DNA of 64,000 bases from Paracoccaceae bacterium (GTDB lineage Bacteria; Pseudomonadota; Alphaproteobacteria; Rhodobacterales; Rhodobacteraceae): positions 310,001 through 374,000 of the forward strand of contig WGNF01000003.1 of the NCBI GenBank assembly GCA_016124615.1, written 5' to 3'. Positions 26,156 to 34,705 of this stretch are shown here, piece after piece; position 1 is the stretch's first letter; every line of letters begins with the position of its first letter. A program made the position numbers and the translations under genes. The notes under the pieces were generated by a model, which was given only the letters and a program-made list of their open reading frames with translations, searched no databases and was not told the DNA's origin.

Positions 26156-27727
26156 GTGAAGATCGGGGCACCGAAGGAAATCTTTGCGGGCGAGGCGCGC
26201 GTCGCGATGACGCCGGACTCGGCCGTGCAACTGAAAAAGCTCGGCTACGACTGCGTGATCGAGACCGGGGCGGGCGCCGCCGCCGGCTTTGCCGATGCCG
26301 CCTACGAGGCCGTCGGCGTCGAGGTGGTCAAGACCGCCGCGGCGCTGTTCAAGGCCGCCGATGTCGTGGTGAAGGTGCGCGGCCCCGAAGATGTCGAGGC
26401 CAAGCGCCTGCGTGACGGGCAGACACTGATTTCCTTCTTCTACCCGGCGCAGAACGCCGAGCTGCTGGAAACCTGCAAGGGCCGCGGCGCCAACGTCATC
26501 GCGATGGACATGGTGCCGCGCATCAGCCGCGCGCAGAAGATGGACGCGCTCAGCTCGATGGCGAATATCGCGGGCTACCGCGCGGTGATCGAGGCGGCCA
26601 ACAACTTCGGCCGCTTCTTTACCGGCCAGGTAACGGCGGCGGGCAAGGTGCCGCCGGCCAAGGTGCTGATCGTCGGCGCCGGTGTGGCGGGTCTGGCCGC
26701 CATCGGCACCGCCACCAGCCTTGGCGCGATCACCTACGCCTTCGACGTGCGCCCGGAAGTGGCCGAACAGATTGAATCGATGGGTGCGAACTTCGTCTAT
26801 CTGGAGTTCGAGCCGACGCAGGACGGCGCCGCCACCGGCGGCTATGCCGCGCCCTCGTCGCCCGAATTCCGCGAAAAGCAGCTGGCCAAGTTCCGCGAAC
26901 TGGCGCCGGATATGGATATCGTCATCACCACGGCGCTGATCCCCGGCCGCCCGGCACCCAAGCTGTGGCTGGAGGATATGGTCAAGGCGATGAAGCCGGG
27001 CTCGGTCGTGGTCGACCTTGCCGCCGAACGCGGCGGCAACTGCGACCTGACCATCCCCGACCAGAAGATCGTCAGCGACAACGGCGTTACCGTGGTCGGC
27101 TACACCGACTTCCCCAGCCGGATGGCGGCGCAGGCCAGCACGCTATATTCCAACAACATCCGCCACATGCTGACGGACCTGACGCCGGGCAAGGATGGCG
27201 TCGTGGTTCACAACATGGAGGATGACGTGATCCGCGGCGCGACCGTGACCTATCAGGGCGCGATCACCTTCCCGCCGCCGCCGCCGAAGATCGCCGCCAT
27301 CGCCGCCGCCAAGCCGAAGCCGAAGGCGAAGGAACTGACGCCCGAGGAAAAGCGCGCCGCCGAAAAGGCCGCCTTCCAGCAGGCGACGAAAAGCCAGGTG
27401 ACGCTGCTGGCGGTGGGCACGCTGGTGATGCTGCTGATCGGCGCCGTGGCCCCGGCCGATTTCATGAGCCACTTCATCGTCTTCGCGCTGGCCTGTTTCG
27501 TCGGCTTCCAGGTGATCTGGAACGTCAGCCACGCGCTGCACACGCCGCTGATGGCGGTGACCAACGCAATCTCGGGCATCATCATCCTGGGCGCGCTGTT
27601 GCAGATCGGGTCCGGTTCGGGGCTGGTGGTGGTGCTGGCCTCGGTGGCGGTGCTGATCGCCTCGATCAACATCGTGGGCGGCTTCCTGGTCACGCGCCGG
27701 ATGCTCGCCATGTTCCAGAAGTCGTGA
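26156..27727 (+). CDS. pntA: NAD(P) transhydrogenase subunit alpha
   Basis: 523 residues from GTG 26156, which follows GAGGGAGGG; the upstream ATG at 26132 has no ribosome site. Residues 1-380 are the NAD(H)-binding domain ([20 protein letters not shown]; Rossmann motif [17 protein letters not shown]). A charged Lys/Ala linker follows, then about four membrane helices at the C-terminus. This is the undivided form with the membrane part fused, not the split alpha1/alpha2 form. It uses the proton gradient to drive NADPH formation from NADH together with PntB. Confidence 0.95.
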   Translation: MKIGAPKEIFAGEARVAMTPDSAVQLKKLGYDCVIETGAGAAAGFADAAYEAVGVEVVKTAAALFKAADVVVKVRGPEDVEAKRLRDGQTLISFFYPAQNAELLETCKGRGANVIAMDMVPRISRAQKMDALSSMANIAGYRAVIEAANNFGRFFTGQVTAAGKVPPAKVLIVGAGVAGLAAIGTATSLGAITYAFDVRPEVAEQIESMGANFVYLEFEPTQDGAATGGYAAPSSPEFREKQLAKFRELAPDMDIVITTALIPGRPAPKLWLEDMVKAMKPGSVVVDLAAERGGNCDLTIPDQKIVSDNGVTVVGYTDFPSRMAAQASTLYSNNIRHMLTDLTPGKDGVVVHNMEDDVIRGATVTYQGAITFPPPPPKIAAIAAAKPKPKAKELTPEEKRAAEKAAFQQATKSQVTLLAVGTLVMLLIGAVAPADFMSHFIVFALACFVGFQVIWNVSHALHTPLMAVTNAISGIIILGALLQIGSGSGLVVVLASVAVLIASINIVGGFLVTRRMLAMFQKS

Positions 27728-27737
27728 GGGCGCACAG

Positions 27738-29177
27738 ATGAGCATCGGAATCGTTTCAGCCGCCTATATCGCGGCGGCCATCCTCTTCATCCTGTCGCTC
27801 GGCGGCCTGTCGGGGCAGGAAAGCGCCAAGCGCGCGGTCTGGTACGGCATTACCGGCATGGCGTTGGCGGTGCTGGCCACCGTGATCGGGCCGGGCATCG
27901 GGCATGAGTTCCTGATCGTCCTGATGGTCGCCATCGGCGCCGCCGTCGGCACCTATGTGGCCAGCAAGGTCGAGATGACGCAGATGCCGCAACTGGTGGC
28001 GGCGCTGCATTCGTTTGTCGGTCTCGCCGCCGTGTTCATTGGCCTGAACGCCGATCTGGAACTGGGCCGCGTGTTGCCGGCGCTGCTGGCGCATGGCGAT
28101 CTGGCGCAGTTCACCGGCTTCGCGGCCAAGGTGGCGGCAAAGGACGCGGTGGAACTTTCCATGCTGAAGGTGGAACTGTTCCTGGGCGTCTTCATCGGCG
28201 CGATCACCTTCACCGGCTCGGTCGTCGCGTTCGGCAAGCTGGCGGGCAAGATCGACGGCAAGCCGAAAAAGCTGCCGGGCGGCCATATGATCAACGCCAC
28301 GGCGCTGGCGGCCTCGGTGATCCTGCTGTTCGTGTTCTACGCCACCGGGTCGATGTGGTCGCTCTTGCTGATGACGGTGATCGCAGGCTTCATCGGCTGG
28401 CACCTGATCATGGGCATCGGCGGCGCCGACATGCCGGTCGTGGTGTCGATGCTGAACAGCTATTCGGGTTGGGCCGCGGCGGCGATCGGCTTCACGTTGG
28501 GCAACGACCTTCTGATCGTCACCGGCGCGCTGGTCGGTTCCTCGGGTGCGATCCTCAGCTACATCATGTGCAAGGCGATGAACCGGTCGTTCATCTCGGT
28601 GATCCTCGGCGGCTTCGGCGGCACCACCGGCCCGGCGATGGAGATCTCGGGCGAGATGGTGGCGATCGACAGCGACGGCGTGGCCGCAGCACTGAACGAC
28701 GCCGACAGCGTCATCATCGTGCCGGGCTACGGCATGGCGGTGGCGCAGGCGCAGCAGGCGGTCAGCGAGCTGACGCGCAAGCTGCGGGCGGCGGGCAAGA
28801 ATGTGCGCTTCGGCATCCACCCGGTCGCCGGGCGCCTGCCCGGCCACATGAACGTGCTGCTGGCCGAGGCGAAGGTGCCCTATGACATCGTGCTGGAGAT
28901 GGACGAGATCAACGACGATTTCCCCAATACTGACGTCGCCATCGTCATCGGCTCGAATGACATCGTGAACCCGGCCGCCGAGGAAGACCCCAACAGCCCG
29001 ATCGCCGGGATGCCGGTGCTGGAGGTCTGGAAGGCCAAGCAGGTCATCGTGATGAAACGGGGGCAGGGCACCGGCTATTCCGGCATCGAGAACCCGCTGT
29101 TCTACAAGGAAAACACGCGGATGTTCTACGGCGACGCCAAGAAGTCGCTGGACGAGTTGCTGCCGAAGATCGCGTGA
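27738..29177 (+). CDS. pntB: NAD(P) transhydrogenase subunit beta
   Basis: 479 residues: about 9 membrane helices followed by the NADP(H)-binding domain with [37 protein letters not shown] and [20 protein letters not shown], all hallmarks of PntB. It begins 10 bases after pntA. The complex sits in the cytoplasmic membrane. A nested hairpin follows the gene. Confidence 0.96.
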   Translation: MSIGIVSAAYIAAAILFILSLGGLSGQESAKRAVWYGITGMALAVLATVIGPGIGHEFLIVLMVAIGAAVGTYVASKVEMTQMPQLVAALHSFVGLAAVFIGLNADLELGRVLPALLAHGDLAQFTGFAAKVAAKDAVELSMLKVELFLGVFIGAITFTGSVVAFGKLAGKIDGKPKKLPGGHMINATALAASVILLFVFYATGSMWSLLLMTVIAGFIGWHLIMGIGGADMPVVVSMLNSYSGWAAAAIGFTLGNDLLIVTGALVGSSGAILSYIMCKAMNRSFISVILGGFGGTTGPAMEISGEMVAIDSDGVAAALNDADSVIIVPGYGMAVAQAQQAVSELTRKLRAAGKNVRFGIHPVAGRLPGHMNVLLAEAKVPYDIVLEMDEINDDFPNTDVAIVIGSNDIVNPAAEEDPNSPIAGMPVLEVWKAKQVIVMKRGQGTGYSGIENPLFYKENTRMFYGDAKKSLDELLPKIA

Positions 29178-29205
29178 CCCAAGGGCGTCACGCCAACGTG
29201 CGGGG

Positions 29206-29247
29206 CCGGGCGTTGAAGCCGCGCGGCCCTGCGGCTAGAACGCCCGG
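29206..29247 (+). terminator. Nested hairpin downstream of pntB
   Basis: CCGGGCGTT (29206-29214) pairs with AACGCCCGG (29239-29247), and inside it AGCCGC (29217-29222) pairs with GCGGCT (29231-29236). The structure is strong but lacks a T tract, so it is a likely terminator or 3' mRNA-stabilising hairpin. Confidence 0.5.
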
Positions 29248-29277
29248 CACACGCCCGCGCCCAGCAAAGGGGACTGC

Positions 29278-30285
29278 ATGACGCCCGCCGGTGCAACGAT
29301 CCTGACGGCCTGGACCCCCGACCCGGTCAGCGTGCTGGTTCTGGCGGCGCTGGCCTGGGCCTACATCCGCGGCGCCGTGCGCCAGTATGCCCGCCGGGGC
29401 GAGCTGGCCGACTGGCGGCCGATGCTGTTTCTGGGCGGGCTGTTCCTGATCCTGATCGCGATGGTGTCACCGCTCGCGGCCCTGGCGCGCGAAGCGGCCT
29501 GGCTGCATCAGGTGCAGGGCGCGATTTTGCGGGTGATCGCGCCGCTGGCGATCTTTGTCAGCCGCCCGCAGCGGCTGATCTACACCGGGATGCCCAAGGT
29601 GCTGCGGCGTGGCGTCTTTGCCCGGCTCTGGCGCGATCCGGCGCTGAACCGGCTGGGCGGGCTTTTGGCGACGCCGCTGGTGGCCGGGGCGCTGAACATC
29701 GCGATCTTCATCTTCTGGATCCTGCCGCAAACGCAGGACGCGGCGGTGGCCCATGCGCTGGCGGGTTTTGCCGAACGGGCCAGCGAACTGGCGGTGGGTT
29801 GCCTCTTCTTCGGCGTGCTTTTCGATGCGCGCGACCCCGATCTGGGCGGCACGCGTTATGGGCCGCGCGTCATCATGCTGATCTCGACCACGCTGGTGAT
29901 GGTTGTGCTGGGCGTCGCGCTGACGGTGAAGCCGGTGCTGTTCTACGCGGTCTACCCCGCCGGCCCCCGCATCGCCGGGTTCAGCCCGCTGGATGACGAG
30001 GCGACGGGCGGGTTCGTCAACTGGGCCTGGGTCAGCATGATCTACCTGATGACCTTCATTCTGGTCTTCGTGCGCTGGAACGCCGCCGAGGTGCGTGCCT
30101 ATGCGCGGGCGATGAACTTTACCGGCTCGAATTCGGCCGCGCTGATGCTGCCTGAAACCGCCGAGGAGTTGTGGCTGATCGTCACGCCGCGCAACAAGCG
30201 GCTGGGCCTGAGCCTGGCGATCATCCCTGCCGTGATGATGTTCCTGGCGATCGCCACCGTCGTGACGCTGCATTACCGGGCCTGA
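29278..30285 (+). CDS. CtaG_caa3-type cytochrome c oxidase assembly/membrane protein
   Basis: 335 residues with about 8 membrane segments. It matches the caa3-type CtaG family (PF09678-like): FLGGLFLILIAMVSPLAALA, AWLHQVQGAILRVIAPL and WILPQTQDAAVAHAL. This family is distinct from the copper chaperone CtaG/Cox11 and is linked to terminal oxidase assembly. The gene is alone between pntB and a DUF3422 gene. The family call is good; the role in this organism is inference. Confidence 0.78.
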   Translation: MTPAGATILTAWTPDPVSVLVLAALAWAYIRGAVRQYARRGELADWRPMLFLGGLFLILIAMVSPLAALAREAAWLHQVQGAILRVIAPLAIFVSRPQRLIYTGMPKVLRRGVFARLWRDPALNRLGGLLATPLVAGALNIAIFIFWILPQTQDAAVAHALAGFAERASELAVGCLFFGVLFDARDPDLGGTRYGPRVIMLISTTLVMVVLGVALTVKPVLFYAVYPAGPRIAGFSPLDDEATGGFVNWAWVSMIYLMTFILVFVRWNAAEVRAYARAMNFTGSNSAALMLPETAEELWLIVTPRNKRLGLSLAIIPAVMMFLAIATVVTLHYRA

Positions 30286-30348
30286 CCTGACTGGCTTGCG
30301 CGGGCGCGGTTTGGCATTAGTCTTGGCGCAGACCACAAGGACGCGCCG

Positions 30349-31632
30349 ATGAGCCCGATCGAAGACCACCCGCTGCGCTATGCCATCGCGAACGAGCTGC
30401 ACGCCCGCCCGTTTCCGTCGATCGAGGCGCCGTGCCATGCGGTCTATGTCGCGTTCAAGGAGCCCAAGGACGCGGTGAACCGCGACCGCACGCGCGACTT
30501 CGACCATCTGGGCGCGCTGCTCGACCGGGCCGGGGCGCCGCGCCCCGAACCGGAGGCGACGCATTATTCGGGCCCGATCGGGCGCGATGCGCTGAAGTGG
30601 GAAAGCCACGCCGAGTTCGTCACGTTTTCCGCCTTCTGCCCCGGCCTTGGCGCGCGCGCCTTCGACCCGGCCGAGGCGGAAGTGTTCCCGACCGACTGGA
30701 TCGAACAGGCCCCTGGCAAGCGGCTGGTTTCGGCGCTGATCCGGGTCGATCTGCTGCCCGAGGATCCGGCCAGCCTCAGCGCGCAATTCAACCAGTGGTT
30801 CGTGCCCGAAAGCCTCGCCTGTGCCTGGGTGCTGGACCGTGCCGCCGTGGTGGCCAGCGACTTTCGCATCGACCCGGCCGGGCATATGCGCTTTGCCGTC
30901 TTCGTGCGCCCCGATACCAGCCCGCGCCGGATCGGCCGGGTGGTGCAGCGGCTGTGCGAGATCGAGACCTACAAGGCGATGTCGATGCTGGGCCTTGGCC
31001 GGGCGCGGCAGCTGACCCAGCGGCTGAACGCGCTCGACCCGCAGCTGACCGCGCTGGTGGCGGAGCTGACCTCGGATTCCGGCAGCCCGGAACATACCTT
31101 GCACCAGCTGCTGGCGGTTTCGGCGGAACTGGAGACGGTGGCGGTGCAGACCAGCTTTCGCTTTGGCGCCACCGGCGCTTATGAGGCGATCGTGGGTCAG
31201 CGCATCGAGGTGCTGCGCGAAGAGCGGTTTCAGGGCCGCCAGACCTTTGCCGAGTTCATGATGCGCCGCTATGACCCCGCCATGCGCACGGTGAAATCGG
31301 CCGAGCGGCGGCTGCAACAGATGGCCGAACGGGCCGAGCGGGCGGGCGAGCTGCTGCGCACCCGCGTCGATGTGGACCGCACCCATCAAAGCCAGTTGCT
31401 GCTGCAAAGCATGGACCGCCGCGCCGATCTGCAACTGCGCCTGCAACACACGGTCGAGGGGCTTTCGGTGGTGGCGATCAGCTATTACGCAGTGAACCTT
31501 GCCAGCTATGTGGTGGGGCCGCTGACCGAGTTGTGGCACATGACGCACGAGCAAACCGCCGCCATCCTGACGCCGGTGGTGGTGCTGGCGATGTGGGTCG
31601 CGCTGCGCCGGATGCGGGCGCGGCTGCACTAG
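30349..31632 (+). CDS. DUF3422 family protein
   Basis: 427 residues. The N-terminus HPLRYAIANELHARPFPSIE is the signature of DUF3422. The middle contains long Arg/Gln/Glu-rich helices (about residues 300-370) that look like a coiled coil, and the C-terminus has two membrane segments (SVVAISYYAVNLASYVVGPL and AAILTPVVVLAMWVAL). It probably is a large cytoplasmic domain anchored by a C-terminal hairpin. Function unknown. Its stop overlaps by 4 bases the stop of the convergent RES toxin gene. Confidence 0.85.
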   Translation: MSPIEDHPLRYAIANELHARPFPSIEAPCHAVYVAFKEPKDAVNRDRTRDFDHLGALLDRAGAPRPEPEATHYSGPIGRDALKWESHAEFVTFSAFCPGLGARAFDPAEAEVFPTDWIEQAPGKRLVSALIRVDLLPEDPASLSAQFNQWFVPESLACAWVLDRAAVVASDFRIDPAGHMRFAVFVRPDTSPRRIGRVVQRLCEIETYKAMSMLGLGRARQLTQRLNALDPQLTALVAELTSDSGSPEHTLHQLLAVSAELETVAVQTSFRFGATGAYEAIVGQRIEVLREERFQGRQTFAEFMMRRYDPAMRTVKSAERRLQQMAERAERAGELLRTRVDVDRTHQSQLLLQSMDRRADLQLRLQHTVEGLSVVAISYYAVNLASYVVGPLTELWHMTHEQTAAILTPVVVLAMWVALRRMRARLH

Positions 31633-32111
31633 CCGCCGAAAAGCCGCCCATCCCACCAGACCGGGGTTTCCAGCCCGGCGCGGATGCCACCGAAATCGGC
31701 GTGCTGCGTGTTGAAGACGATGTTGCGTTCCACCGGCGCGATGGCGCTTGGCACGATCAGGATGGCCGAGCGGGCCTGTTCGACCCAGAGATGCCCGAAG
31801 TGCTGCGCGCCGGGGCTGTCGGGCGCGCGCCAGTCCGGGGCCTGATGATCGGCGAACACCTCATAGCTGACGCCCGCCGGGATCGTGATCTCGATCTTGT
31901 GCTGGTCGGTCGGCAGCTGGCCGGAAAAATGCGCCAGCTTTTCCAGCATCGCGGTCGCGTAGTGTTCCGCGGCGTAGATCACCGGGTCGCCCGCCTCGTG
32001 CCAGCGCCCGCCGAACTGGCGCGCGCCCGCATCGCTCCAGATCGGGAAGCGGCCGCCGGCATCGCCGATCCGCCAGGCGGTCATCGCGGCGGCGAGCCGT
32101 CGGTGGGTCAT
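31629..32111 (-). CDS. RES-domain toxin
   Basis: 160 residues. The RES family is named for conserved Arg, Glu and Ser; here they appear in FGGRWHEAG, YAAEHYATAMLEKL and ILIVPSAI, followed by NIVFNTQHAD. Characterised members (MbcT, ParT) degrade or use NAD+, so the toxin should deplete NAD or modify a target. The start overlaps the last base of the upstream antitoxin stop. All motifs look intact. Confidence 0.9.
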   Translation of the reverse strand: MTHRRLAAAMTAWRIGDAGGRFPIWSDAGARQFGGRWHEAGDPVIYAAEHYATAMLEKLAHFSGQLPTDQHKIEITIPAGVSYEVFADHQAPDWRAPDSPGAQHFGHLWVEQARSAILIVPSAIAPVERNIVFNTQHADFGGIRAGLETPVWWDGRLFGG

Positions 32112-32560
32112 CAGGCGGCGAATCCCGCGTCGGCCCGGTTCAGCAGGTCGATCACCGCATCGGCGCCCGCCGAGCTGGAGGTCGCCAGCGCGATCGGGCT
32201 TTCGCCGCCCAGCATGGCATGTGCCCGGCCCAGAAAGCCCATCGTGCGGGCACGGTCGCCCTTGTACAGGCGCAGCGCGAGTTCATAGACGCGGCCGAAT
32301 TCGTAAAGCTTCTCGCTGGTCTCGCGGGTCAGGGGCTTGGCCTGACGCTTGACGCGGCGATAGGTCGCCTCGGGCAGGATCTGAAAGAAAGCCTTCGGCC
32401 CCAGCGTTTCGCGCACGGCGTCGGCGGTGGCGGCGGGCAGGCCGCGCGCGACCTGACTGGCCAGGGCAACACGGTCGCGCACCAGGAGCCCGTCCAGGCC
32501 GAGAAAGTCGATGATCCGCCGGGTTTCCGACAGGGCGGCTGGTTCGGCTGTGGCAGACAT
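32111..32560 (-). CDS. Xre/ParS-type antitoxin (DUF2384)
   Basis: 149 residues from ATG 32560, preceded by GGGGG. The C-terminal half carries the MbcA/ParS/Xre toxin-binding domain (YEFGRVYELALRLYKGDRAR, FLGRAHAMLGGESPIALA), and the N-terminal half carries a helix-turn-helix-like region (VARGLPAATADAVRETLG). It should neutralise the RES protein and repress the operon through the palindromic operator upstream. Confidence 0.88.
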   Translation of the reverse strand: MSATAEPAALSETRRIIDFLGLDGLLVRDRVALASQVARGLPAATADAVRETLGPKAFFQILPEATYRRVKRQAKPLTRETSEKLYEFGRVYELALRLYKGDRARTMGFLGRAHAMLGGESPIALATSSSAGADAVIDLLNRADAGFAA

Positions 32561-32577
32561 GATGACCCCCAAGACAA

Positions 32578-32609
32578 TCCGATCACGTGATCGGAATATA
32601 GCGATCACG
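32578..32609 (-). promoter_or_regulatory. Palindromic operator of the RES/Xre toxin-antitoxin operon
   Basis: TCCGATCACGTGATCGGA (32578-32595) is a perfect 18-bp palindrome. A third half-site CGATCACG lies at 32602-32609 and forms a second inverted repeat (ACGTGATCG/CGATCACGT, 8-base spacer) with the right half of the first. The sites flank the -10 element, as expected for cooperative self-repression by the antitoxin. Confidence 0.75.
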
Positions 32610-32623
32610 TTGCGGTGCCGCAA
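32595..32623 (-). promoter_or_regulatory. Promoter of the RES/Xre operon
   Basis: On the minus strand TTGCGG (32618-32623) and TATATT (32595-32600) are separated by 17 bases, the optimum for sigma-70. The -10 lies between the palindromic half-sites, 35 bases before the antitoxin ATG. Confidence 0.7.
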
Positions 32624-32633
32624 GGGCCGCATG

Positions 32634-32663
32634 AAAAAGGGCGCGGCCCAGAGAGCCGCGCCC
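32634..32663 (-). terminator. Intrinsic terminator of the peptide-importer operon
   Basis: Read on the minus strand, GGGCGCGGC and GCCGCGCCC form a perfect 9-bp stem (32639-32663) with a 7-nt loop, followed by TTTTT (32634-32638). It starts 20 bases after the dppC stop. Confidence 0.85.
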
Positions 32664-32682
32664 GGTCGCAGATCGCCCCGGT

Positions 32683-33627
32683 TCAGCGGCCCCGGATGCG
32701 CGGGTCCAGCGCGTCGCGCAACCCGTCGCCGATGTAGTTCACGCTCAGCACGGTCAGCGAGATCGCGATGCCCGGCCAGATCACCCGGATCGGGTATTCC
32801 TGCAGGTAATCCACCGCGTCGAACAACAGCCGCCCCCAGGTCGGGAAGTCCGGCGGGAAGCCGAGGCCGAGGAAGCTGAGCGCGGATTCGGTTATGATCG
32901 CGTTGGCGATGCCAAGGGTGGCGGCGACCATGATCGGGCTCATCACGTTGGGCAGGATGTGGCGCAGGATCATCCGGCGCGGCGGCGTGCCGATGGACCG
33001 GGCGGCCAGCACGAATTCGCGTTCCTTCAGCGCCAGCACCTCGCCGCGCACGATGCGGGCGCATTGCATCCAGCTGGTCACGCCGATGGCGCCGACGATC
33101 AGCAGGAACGTCCCCGTCTCGACCCCCAGCCGCGAGGCCAGCGCGTCGCGGAACAGCATCACCATCACCAGCAGCAGCGGCAGCAGCGGCAGCGCCAGGA
33201 ACAGGTCGGTCAGACGCATCAGGATGCCGTCGAGGCGGCGGAAGTAGCCCGCCAGCACCCCGACCAGCGTGCCGAGGAAGATCGACAGCGACATCGCCGT
33301 CAGGCCCACCGCGATCGAGACCTTGCCGCCCGCCATCATGCGGGCCAGCATGTCGCGGCCCAGCTGGTCGGTGCCGAGCGGGTGATCCCAGGTCGGGCCG
33401 AGGTTGCGGGTCTTGATCATCTCGACCACGTTCGGGTTGATGTAGGTCGGGCTGATGCGCCAGACGATCGGGCCCAGCAGCACGAAGGCGATGATGAAGA
33501 TGAACACGCCAAAGCCCACCAGCGCGCCCTTGTGGGTCTTGAACTGATCCCACACATCGCGCCACTGGCTGCGCGGCGGGCGCAGCACCTTGGCCAGATC
33601 GGCGGGCTTCACGGGGATGTCAGTCAT
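32683..33627 (-). CDS. dppC: Dipeptide/oligopeptide ABC transporter permease, DppC type
   Basis: 314 residues from ATG 33627, overlapping the end of dppB by 8 bases. Six membrane helices with the OppC N-terminal extension (WRDVWDQFKTHKGALVGFGV), the segment GTDQLGRDMLARMMAGGKVS and the EAA loop REFVLAARSIGTPPRRMILR. It forms the channel with DppB. It is the last gene of a five-gene importer and is followed by a strong terminator. Confidence 0.92.
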   Translation of the reverse strand: MTDIPVKPADLAKVLRPPRSQWRDVWDQFKTHKGALVGFGVFIFIIAFVLLGPIVWRISPTYINPNVVEMIKTRNLGPTWDHPLGTDQLGRDMLARMMAGGKVSIAVGLTAMSLSIFLGTLVGVLAGYFRRLDGILMRLTDLFLALPLLPLLLVMVMLFRDALASRLGVETGTFLLIVGAIGVTSWMQCARIVRGEVLALKEREFVLAARSIGTPPRRMILRHILPNVMSPIMVAATLGIANAIITESALSFLGLGFPPDFPTWGRLLFDAVDYLQEYPIRVIWPGIAISLTVLSVNYIGDGLRDALDPRIRGR

Positions 33628-34627
33628 AGCGGATCCTCGGATCAAGGATGCCGTAAAGGATGTCGGCGATCAGGTTGAACAGCACGATCAGCACGGCGAA
33701 GATGAAGGTCAGCGTCTGCACCATCGGCAGATCGTCGGCATAGATCGCGGTGATCAGCAACTGGCCGAGGCCGTTCACCTTGAACACCTGCTCGGTGATG
33801 ATGGCGCCGCCGAAGATTTGCGGCACCCCCAGCGCGATGACGGTGACGACCGGGATCAGCGAGTTCCGGAGCACATGGGTCAGCACCACCACCCGTTCGC
33901 CCATGCCCTTGGCGCGGGCGGTGCGAACGTAATCCTGCCCCAGGTTGTCCAGCATCGAGGCGCGCATGAAGCGGCTGATCTGCGCGGCGTTGTAAAGCGC
34001 GAGCACCGTGACCGGCATCGCCATCTGGCGCACCTGTTTCAGGAAGCTGGCCCAGTCCACCACCTTCAGCGTAGTGTCGTAGATCGACGGGAACCAGCCC
34101 AGATCGACCGAGAAGATCACGATCAGCAGCACGCCGGTGAAGAAGGTCGGCACCGAGTAGCCGACCATCGACACGAAGGTGCCGATCTGGTCGAACCAGC
34201 TGTACTGCCGGTAGGCCGACAGGATGCCGATCGGCAGCGCGATGGCGACCCCGATCAGGTAGGACATGCCGACCACGGTCAGCGTCTGCGGCAGGCGCTG
34301 CGCGATGATGTCGGCGACCGGGCTGCGGGTCTGCCAGGAAATCACGCGCTGCGCGTTGCCGGCCAGGTCGTAGCCGGTCATGTTGCCGATGATGTGCAGC
34401 GGCTCGACAACAAAGAACTGCTTGAGCCACAGCAGGTATTGCACCAGCAGCGGTTTGTCGGCGCCAAGCGCGGCACGCATCTTGGCCTTGACCTCGGGCG
34501 GCACGGTCAGCGGCATCTGGGCCATCGGGTCGCCGGGCGCCAGCTTGAGCAGCATGAAGATGATCAGGCTGATCAGCAGAAGCACCGGGATCGCGAGGAT
34601 CAGCCTTCGGATCGTATAGGTGAGCAT
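33620..34627 (-). CDS. dppB: Dipeptide/oligopeptide ABC transporter permease, DppB type
   Basis: 335 residues opening with MLTYTIRRLILAIPVLLLIS, the standard DppB/OppB N-terminus, then LAPGDP and the EAA loop QDYVRTARAKGMGERVVVLTH. Six membrane segments. It lies 78 bases after the binding-protein gene, with a hairpin in the gap. Confidence 0.92.
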   Translation of the reverse strand: MLTYTIRRLILAIPVLLLISLIIFMLLKLAPGDPMAQMPLTVPPEVKAKMRAALGADKPLLVQYLLWLKQFFVVEPLHIIGNMTGYDLAGNAQRVISWQTRSPVADIIAQRLPQTLTVVGMSYLIGVAIALPIGILSAYRQYSWFDQIGTFVSMVGYSVPTFFTGVLLIVIFSVDLGWFPSIYDTTLKVVDWASFLKQVRQMAMPVTVLALYNAAQISRFMRASMLDNLGQDYVRTARAKGMGERVVVLTHVLRNSLIPVVTVIALGVPQIFGGAIITEQVFKVNGLGQLLITAIYADDLPMVQTLTFIFAVLIVLFNLIADILYGILDPRIRYD

Positions 34628-34663
34628 GGGGAGGGTGCCTCGGCTGGGCAGTCTGGAAGAGAT

Positions 34664-34695
34664 GCGCCGCCCCCGCGTGAAGGCAGGGACGGCGC
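34664..34695 (-). terminator. Hairpin between the peptide-binding gene and dppB
   Basis: GCGCCG (34664-34669) pairs with CGGCGC (34690-34695), with CCC/GGG pairing further in. It lies in the gap between the binding-protein stop and the dppB start and probably limits permease expression relative to the binding protein. Confidence 0.45.
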
Positions 34696-34705
34696 GAGGT
34701 TCAGA

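Noticed and set aside
31533..32288. Plus-strand frame over the RES/Xre genes
   Set aside because: Composition is shadow-like and the RES and Xre families on the minus strand are clear, with promoter and operator.
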